From: a virus
Direction: 5' to 3' (one strand)
DNA: 42,008 nt
IMG/VR virus record: IMGVR_UViG_3300045257_000064
Span: 1 to 42,008 of that record
Part shown: piece after piece, positions 38,143 to 42,008 of the stretch
How positions within the stretch are numbered: position 1 is the stretch's first letter
Layout: each line of letters starts with the position of its first letter
Notes under the pieces: generated by a model
What the model was told of the DNA's origin: nothing
Databases searched by the model: none
What the model saw: only the letters and a program-made list of their open reading frames with translations
Made by a program: the position numbers and the translations under genes

Positions 38143-38623
38143 AATGCCTCGTGATGACGATGAAGGCCACGCCAGCTATGCTCACCAGCACTGTCGTAAC
38201 GGTAATGAAGATAGCCCAGCCGGCCGACAGACCGGACGACTTGCCGCTCGACTCGTAGCGGAACTGCTCAAGCTCGCGAAGCCGCTCATTGAACGTGCTC
38301 TGGATTTGCACAAGCTGCGCCGATACCAGCGGCGAATTGGTTTCTGTAGCGCTGCTTAGCATATCGGCAATGCGTGCCTCGTACCGATCCCTGAGAGCGG
38401 CAAGCTGGTCCAGGCGCTGGCTCTCAGCGGCCCGCATTTGATCTTGCAGTCGGTTCTCTAGCTGCTTGAGCCTATGGGTGGACTTGTGACGGAAAAGCAT
38501 AAGCTTCTCCATCCCATTGCGCATTCCGGTTTCGAAGCGTTGGTCGGCCTCGCGCCCGGCCTTCACAAGGTCCAAAACGTTGCGGGTAGGGTCGATTACC
38601 GGCGTCTTTGGACGCTTGGCCAT
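38141..38623 (-). CDS. Coiled-coil protein with C-terminal membrane anchor
   Basis: 160 aa from ATG 38623, just after the holin-like stop. Coiled coil over residues about 30-130 (THRLKQLENRLQDQMRAAES, FNERLRELEQFRYES), then one C-terminal helix GWAIFITVTTVLVSIAGVAF. Tail-anchored coiled coil next to holin genes could act as a spanin-like or holin-regulating protein; this is inference. Confidence 0.6.
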   Translation of the reverse strand: MAKRPKTPVIDPTRNVLDLVKAGREADQRFETGMRNGMEKLMLFRHKSTHRLKQLENRLQDQMRAAESQRLDQLAALRDRYEARIADMLSSATETNSPLVSAQLVQIQSTFNERLRELEQFRYESSGKSSGLSAGWAIFITVTTVLVSIAGVAFIVITRH

Positions 38624-38624
38624 C

Positions 38625-38951
38625 TCACTCGTCGCGCTCGCCACGCCATATGCGCATCAGCAGTCCCGGATCACGCGATAGCTTTGAGATGGTGATGATC
38701 ATATTGCGGCCACCGATCCCCAAGGCGCCGGCAACCGCATTATGCCAGGTATCGGCGAGGTGGAAGTAATCGGAGATCGGATCGGTTAGAATGATAGCCA
38801 CGGCCATGCCGGCTGTTATCGCCAAGGCGGCCATAGGCCAACTGTGCTTCCGGGAATCCAGCATAAAGCCTAGTCCTGCCATGATCGCCGCTGCAACAAT
38901 GGTGGAAGCCTTCACGCTCACGAAAGCTAACGCGGCGGTAACGGCCTCCAT
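38625..38951 (-). CDS. Holin-like membrane protein
   Basis: 108 aa with three likely membrane helices: VSVKASTIVAAAIMAGLGF, MAALAITAGMAVAIILTDPI and a weaker AVAGALGIGGRNMIITI; the C-terminus is charged (MRIWRGERDE). Size, charge pattern and location in the lysis cluster fit a holin, as in a family common in Rhizobiales phages. Confidence 0.6.
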   Translation of the reverse strand: MEAVTAALAFVSVKASTIVAAAIMAGLGFMLDSRKHSWPMAALAITAGMAVAIILTDPISDYFHLADTWHNAVAGALGIGGRNMIITISKLSRDPGLLMRIWRGERDE

Positions 38952-38988
38952 GTTTTCCCCAAAAAACTTTAGTCGGTGGTTAAGTGGA

Positions 38989-39183
38989 CTACAGACCCGC
39001 TACGCCGAGAAGCGGCAATGCCCGCACTACGATAATCAGAACAGCCACCAGCACACAGAGAACCTTGGCAATCTGCTTGAATTGCGCATCCATGGGCAAC
39101 ATGTCGAGCAGCAGGGTAACGATGTAGAGGACGATCCCGACAACGATAATGGCAATGATCAGGCCGATGAGAGCTGCGGTCAT
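38989..39183 (-). CDS. Two-helix membrane protein
   Basis: 64 aa: helix 1 ALIGLIIAIIVVGIVLYIV, short loop LPMDAQFKQIA, helix 2 VLCVLVAVLIIVVRAL. It resembles a common short family of phage and bacterial membrane proteins (Thivi_2564 type). AAGGA nine bases upstream of ATG. Holin or antiholin possible. Confidence 0.6.
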   Translation of the reverse strand: MTAALIGLIIAIIVVGIVLYIVTLLLDMLPMDAQFKQIAKVLCVLVAVLIIVVRALPLLGVAGL

Positions 39184-39235
39184 GTGGAATAATCCTTCCG
39201 TTGTTACGAGCTACAACGCGCTGCTCGCCTTCTGG

Positions 39236-39592
39236 TTACTGGAGATGCGCCTGAGCGCCGACACCGCCGTCCATATTGCCCATCGCCATGTCAGCGGCAG
39301 AGGGCGCGATGGTCACGATAGGCTTGCCGGTGCTGGTCTGATCAGCCGGGATAATGCTCAGACTAGGATGGTCGTTGACGGCCTGTACAACGGCTTTAGC
39401 CTGCGAGGCAGTGCGGTTGGCAATGGCGGAGAACACAATGCCCAGGATCACCAGAACGGCCCCTACAACGTCGTTTAGCGACCCCTGCGTGATAACGCCC
39501 TGCGTAACCTCGATCGAGCCAGCAGCCATCAGGAGGTTGCGGAGCAGGCCGAGCCCGACCGAGGAGTTGAGGAAAGAAAGGATGTTGCCCAT
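39236..39592 (-). CDS. Putative phage holin (Pam3-gp28-like)
   Basis: 118 aa from ATG 39592, after the upstream stop. Residues about 10-60 hold amphipathic and hydrophobic helices (GLGLLRNLLMAAGSIEVTQG, VVGAVLVILGIVFSAIANR). This fits the Pam3-gp28-type holin; the C-terminal 60 residues are polar. One of several candidate holins here. Confidence 0.5.
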   Translation of the reverse strand: MGNILSFLNSSVGLGLLRNLLMAAGSIEVTQGVITQGSLNDVVGAVLVILGIVFSAIANRTASQAKAVVQAVNDHPSLSIIPADQTSTGKPIVTIAPSAADMAMGNMDGGVGAQAHLQ

Positions 39593-39593
39593 C

Positions 39594-39815
39594 TCAAGCC
39601 CCCGCATCTGGCGCATTGGCAGCCGCCTGTAGCGCTGCACTAGCCGCATCTTCAGCAGCATCGATAGCCGCCCAATCGGCATCAGTCGGCTCTTGGCCGG
39701 CCAACACCTTCTGCAGCGCTGCTACATAGGGCGCTTCGTTGATGACGCCCTGCACGACCGCAGGAGCGACCGCTAGGGCCTGTTCTGCGATCTGGATAAT
39801 CAAAGCCCAATTCAT
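39594..39815 (-). CDS. Small Ala-rich protein of the lysis cluster
   Basis: 73 aa. Helical, Ala-rich: ALIIQIAEQALAVAPAVVQG, VAALQKVLAGQEPTDADWAA, ending AANAPDAGA. Similar small proteins sit near endolysins in many phages. It may be a membrane-associated or chaperone-like accessory. Overlaps the lipoprotein gene by four bases. Confidence 0.6.
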   Translation of the reverse strand: MNWALIIQIAEQALAVAPAVVQGVINEAPYVAALQKVLAGQEPTDADWAAIDAAEDAASAALQAAANAPDAGA

Positions 39816-40198
39816 GAGGAAACTCCCGTGGTAGCGACGATCTGGGAAAAGGCCGTCCTTGCGTCGTTAAAGGCCGCCAGGAGCCCTGCGTAGGTCAGTC
39901 CGGGATAGTTGGCCGGATTGCGCACAAAGGCCTCCAGCGCCCGTCTAGCGATCTGTGCCTTGGCATCGGCGTTGGCGATCTGCACCTTGACCGAATGTTC
40001 GGAGCATGGATTGGTCGCCGAGAAGTGTGTACCGGCTGCGCAGGTCGGTAGCCGGTCGTAGGTTAAAGCAGCCTGCTGGGCAGCGCCATAAGCGGCGACG
40101 ACGCCATAAGCGGCGGTCTTGGAGATTGGATTGGGAATGGTCGCGCAGCCGCCTAGAGCAAGCATGCTCGTCAGACTGATGGCATAGAACAGCTTCAT
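39812..40198 (-). CDS. Lipoprotein
   Basis: 128 aa. Signal peptide with lipobox: KLFYAISLTSMLALGGC, Cys 18 the lipidation site. The mature part is helical with two more Cys residues (TCAAGTHFSATNPC), a possible disulfide. Position between endolysin and holin-like genes suggests a lysis role such as an outer-membrane spanin subunit, but the sequence is longer than most of those. Confidence 0.7.
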   Translation of the reverse strand: MKLFYAISLTSMLALGGCATIPNPISKTAAYGVVAAYGAAQQAALTYDRLPTCAAGTHFSATNPCSEHSVKVQIANADAKAQIARRALEAFVRNPANYPGLTYAGLLAAFNDARTAFSQIVATTGVSS

Positions 40199-40743
40199 GT
40201 GGTGGCTCCCTTCAGAGCGGCGAGGAATTTGATGGCATATCCGGCGATCAGTGTCGCTCGGTCAGTTCCATTGATGATACCGCGAGCCCCGACGAAATCG
40301 CATTTTGTCGGGCTAAAGAAGTCAGCCAGCTTGTCGCCGGTAAACCATCCCTCCCGCATGCCACGGACAAGCACTCGGGCCGCAATATCGGGCTCCAACG
40401 CCTTATCAGGATCGGCCACCAGTTCATTGCCGAGACCAAGCTTCTCATCCGCCTTGGCGTAATTTGACTGCCAGGTAAGCTGGACGTAGCCGCGCCCGAT
40501 ATACGGCCAGTAGGGCTTGGCCTTGAGATAGCTTGCCGAACCATATTCGGTGATCGGCTGCATGGTCTTGGCGCACTCGTGATAGACCGTCGCCAACACG
40601 TAAGCATACTGCTGGTTGTCGGCTGAGCCTTCCTTGGTCCACTCAGCGTCGATGACATTAAAACCATCGACCTGCGACTGGCTCAGAGAGCCGCTGAACA
40701 ACGATTTGCGAACCGATGTGAAAAATCCTGCGCTGAGTGTCAT
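40195..40743 (-). CDS. GH19-type endolysin
   Basis: 182 aa. GH19 chitinase/lysozyme fold: YVLATVYHECAKTMQPITEY with catalytic Glu at 56 and a second at 66, then IGRGYVQLTWQSNYAKA, the canonical GH19 substrate loop, and a late FVGARGIINGTDRA. It cuts peptidoglycan glycan strands at the end of infection. No signal peptide, so export needs a holin. ATG overlaps the small membrane gene (ATGA). Confidence 0.85.
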   Translation of the reverse strand: MTLSAGFFTSVRKSLFSGSLSQSQVDGFNVIDAEWTKEGSADNQQYAYVLATVYHECAKTMQPITEYGSASYLKAKPYWPYIGRGYVQLTWQSNYAKADEKLGLGNELVADPDKALEPDIAARVLVRGMREGWFTGDKLADFFSPTKCDFVGARGIINGTDRATLIAGYAIKFLAALKGATT

Positions 40744-40871
40744 GGCTCGAACCTGATCCTGCGTTTACGGGCACCATGGAGGATGTGCCATGCCATCTGC
40801 GGCCAGATGCGCACCGCGAACATGACGGCAAGAGCAGTATCGAAGATGAGTCGGAGCCAGAAGACGCTCAT
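40740..40871 (-). CDS. 43-residue membrane-type protein
   Basis: A 44-codon frame joined to the fibre gene and to the endolysin by ATGA on both sides. SVFWLRLIFDTALAVMFAVR is one hydrophobic helix, followed by Trp/His and a basic tail (HGARKRRIRFEP). Could be a pinholin-like or endolysin-release aid; function unproven. Confidence 0.6.
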   Translation of the reverse strand: MSVFWLRLIFDTALAVMFAVRIWPQMAWHILHGARKRRIRFEP

Positions 40872-42008
40872 AGGTTATCTATCCATCCGTTCATCGCCAG
40901 TGAGGCATTTGCAGCGCCTGACGCAGCGTAATAGATGTTAGTGGATTCCAGCAGGAACATATCCGCCTGAGAACCACCGGTTGAGCCGCCAGTAGCAAAG
41001 ACAATCGGAGCCGGATTCGTTGGGCTTTGAGCTGCTCCGTATGAGTTGTTAGGAGCAGCCATCGCGCTGTTAGCACTTCCGCCAAGATTCAGAATGACGT
41101 GAATTTCGCTAGCCGTCGTAGGGACAAAATTAGCCACCGCGACCGCTGTCCATGTCGGGACGCTGGTGCTACCGCTTGAGCCAGAAATCATCACGGGAGT
41201 GATCGATGGATTTGTCCCAAGCGCAATCGTTGTGCGCCGTCCATACTGGATAGTCCGCCAATAGCCGCCGCTCGCGGCATTGCGCCACCAGCCAACCCGG
41301 AGCTTGAACGTATAGCCGCTGGGCATGGTCGGGGCCGTAGCGCTCAGCGAAATCAGGGATGCAACCGTGTTGGTCAGTGCGTTGTAGATGATGAAGACGG
41401 CGTACCACGTGCTAGTTGCGAGCGCGCCCGTATCGAGGCCGTTGGCGCCTGAACCGGAATTGGTGTTGGTCAGACCAACGCTCGATGCATAGAAGGCATT
41501 CCCGTTGGCGTCGAACAGGGTTGCCCCATCCGCCGTGATGGTACCCGTGGTGTTGCCGGTGACGGTCAGGACGAGGTTGCGGAAACCACCAGAAATGCCC
41601 GTGGCGGAGAAGATCGGCACGCTCTTGCGAATGTAGTTGATCACCTGCCAGTTGCCGGAGCCAAGATAGATGGCTTGGCACGTATCGCCAGCCTGGGTGA
41701 AATAATCGATCGCACCCGGCGTAATGAGCGACGTTGCGTTGTAGGTCAGGTGCAGCACGCCGGCGAAGGTCAGGTTATAGATCGGCTGCCCAATCGCGGC
41801 AGACGAGCCGAACCCGGTGATCGTCGTCGTACCGGTGATGTTGACGTTGTGCGAGCCAATCGTCCCCAGATCAGTCGTGGTGGCCGATGCAAGGCTGGTC
41901 AGCGCCCCAACCAGCGCCTCTGGATTGGTGACGATCCACGCCCCGGCGCCAGATGCCGCAGTGGTCGAATATTCGATGGAGTAGCGTTCGGCAATCAGCA
42001 GGTTGCCA
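40868..42008 (-). CDS. Tail fibre / appendage protein, C-terminal part (gene split by contig ends)
   Basis: The minus-strand frame runs from 42008 to the stop at 40868; bases 41851-42008 repeat 1-158, so the unique part is 40868-41850. With 1-571 it makes a 517-aa protein. This half is beta-rich with Gly/Asn/Thr/Ser, including SGGYWRTIQYGRRTTIALG, and ends SLAMNGWIDNL, as in fibre tips. The V at 41758 read as a start is internal. Confidence 0.75.
   Translation of the reverse strand, partial: GNLLIAERYSIEYSTTAASGAGAWIVTNPEALVGALTSLASATTTDLGTIGSHNVNITGTTTITGFGSSAAIGQPIYNLTFAGVLHLTYNATSLITPGAIDYFTQAGDTCQAIYLGSGNWQVINYIRKSVPIFSATGISGGFRNLVLTVTGNTTGTITADGATLFDANGNAFYASSVGLTNTNSGSGANGLDTGALATSTWYAVFIIYNALTNTVASLISLSATAPTMPSGYTFKLRVGWWRNAASGGYWRTIQYGRRTTIALGTNPSITPVMISGSSGSTSVPTWTAVAVANFVPTTASEIHVILNLGGSANSAMAAPNNSYGAAQSPTNPAPIVFATGGSTGGSQADMFLLESTNIYYAASGAANASLAMNGWIDNL
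41851..42008. repeat. Right copy of 158-bp terminal direct repeat
   Basis: Same as 1-158 with t at 41977 in place of g at 127. See left copy. Confidence 0.9.

Noticed and set aside
1-42008. CRISPR array, transposon or integrase
   Set aside because: No regularly spaced repeats, no transposase motifs and no tyrosine or serine recombinase signature were found in any frame.

Overview
The window is a complete or near-complete tailed-phage genome, assembled as a linear contig of a circular or terminally redundant molecule. Bases 1-158 recur at 41851-42008 with one mismatch, and one fibre gene is split across that join. The unit length is therefore about 41,850 bp. The virion genes present are a P22-type long portal, scaffold, major capsid, head-tail adaptor, gp10-like stabilisation protein and large Ala/Gln-rich internal proteins. 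There is no tape measure, tail tube or sheath, which points to a short-tailed podovirus. High GC, GTG/TTG starts and the style of the small genes suggest a Gram-negative, probably alphaproteobacterial (Rhizobiales-like) host. That host call is inference.

Layout: nearly everything is on the minus strand and runs leftwards from about 35.56 kb through position 1 and round the join to about 38.1 kb. Reading leftwards: (a) 35.6-24.7 kb is an early/middle region. It begins with a ribbon-helix-helix regulator and a VRR-NUC nuclease, then a gene-poor structured stretch, replication-type genes, a promoter pair with a plus-strand HTH gene, many small genes joined by ATGA overlaps, a Rad52-type annealing protein, a SLOG protein, an HNH nuclease and a MazG-like protein. 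(b) From a good promoter at about 24.53 kb the packaging and virion genes run: two small conserved genes, TerS, HNH, TerL, small genes, portal, a pectate-lyase-like tailspike, small genes, scaffold, major capsid, decoration-like proteins, adaptor, gp10-like protein, GNAT, internal proteins, a SleB-type hydrolase and the tail fibre. (c) Across the join follow lysis genes: a small membrane protein, GH19 endolysin, lipoprotein and several holin-like membrane proteins.

A second, short plus-strand operon (35.6-37.9 kb) diverges from the main operon. It encodes a zinc-ribbon protein, several small proteins, a coiled-coil protein and an IPT/TIG-domain protein, and ends at an intrinsic terminator at about 38.1 kb, where the two transcription units converge.

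No integrase, DNA polymerase, primase or helicase was recognised, so replication probably leans on the host, and lysogeny is unproven. Notable points are: at least eight genes under 60 codons held by stop/start overlaps; two promoters whose predicted starts coincide with the start codon (leaderless mRNAs); an alternating 7-mer operator after terL; a 14-bp tandem duplication that breaks one gene's start; three homing-type endonucleases wedged between essential virion genes; and a 560-bp hairpin-rich stretch that could be an origin or a structured RNA.
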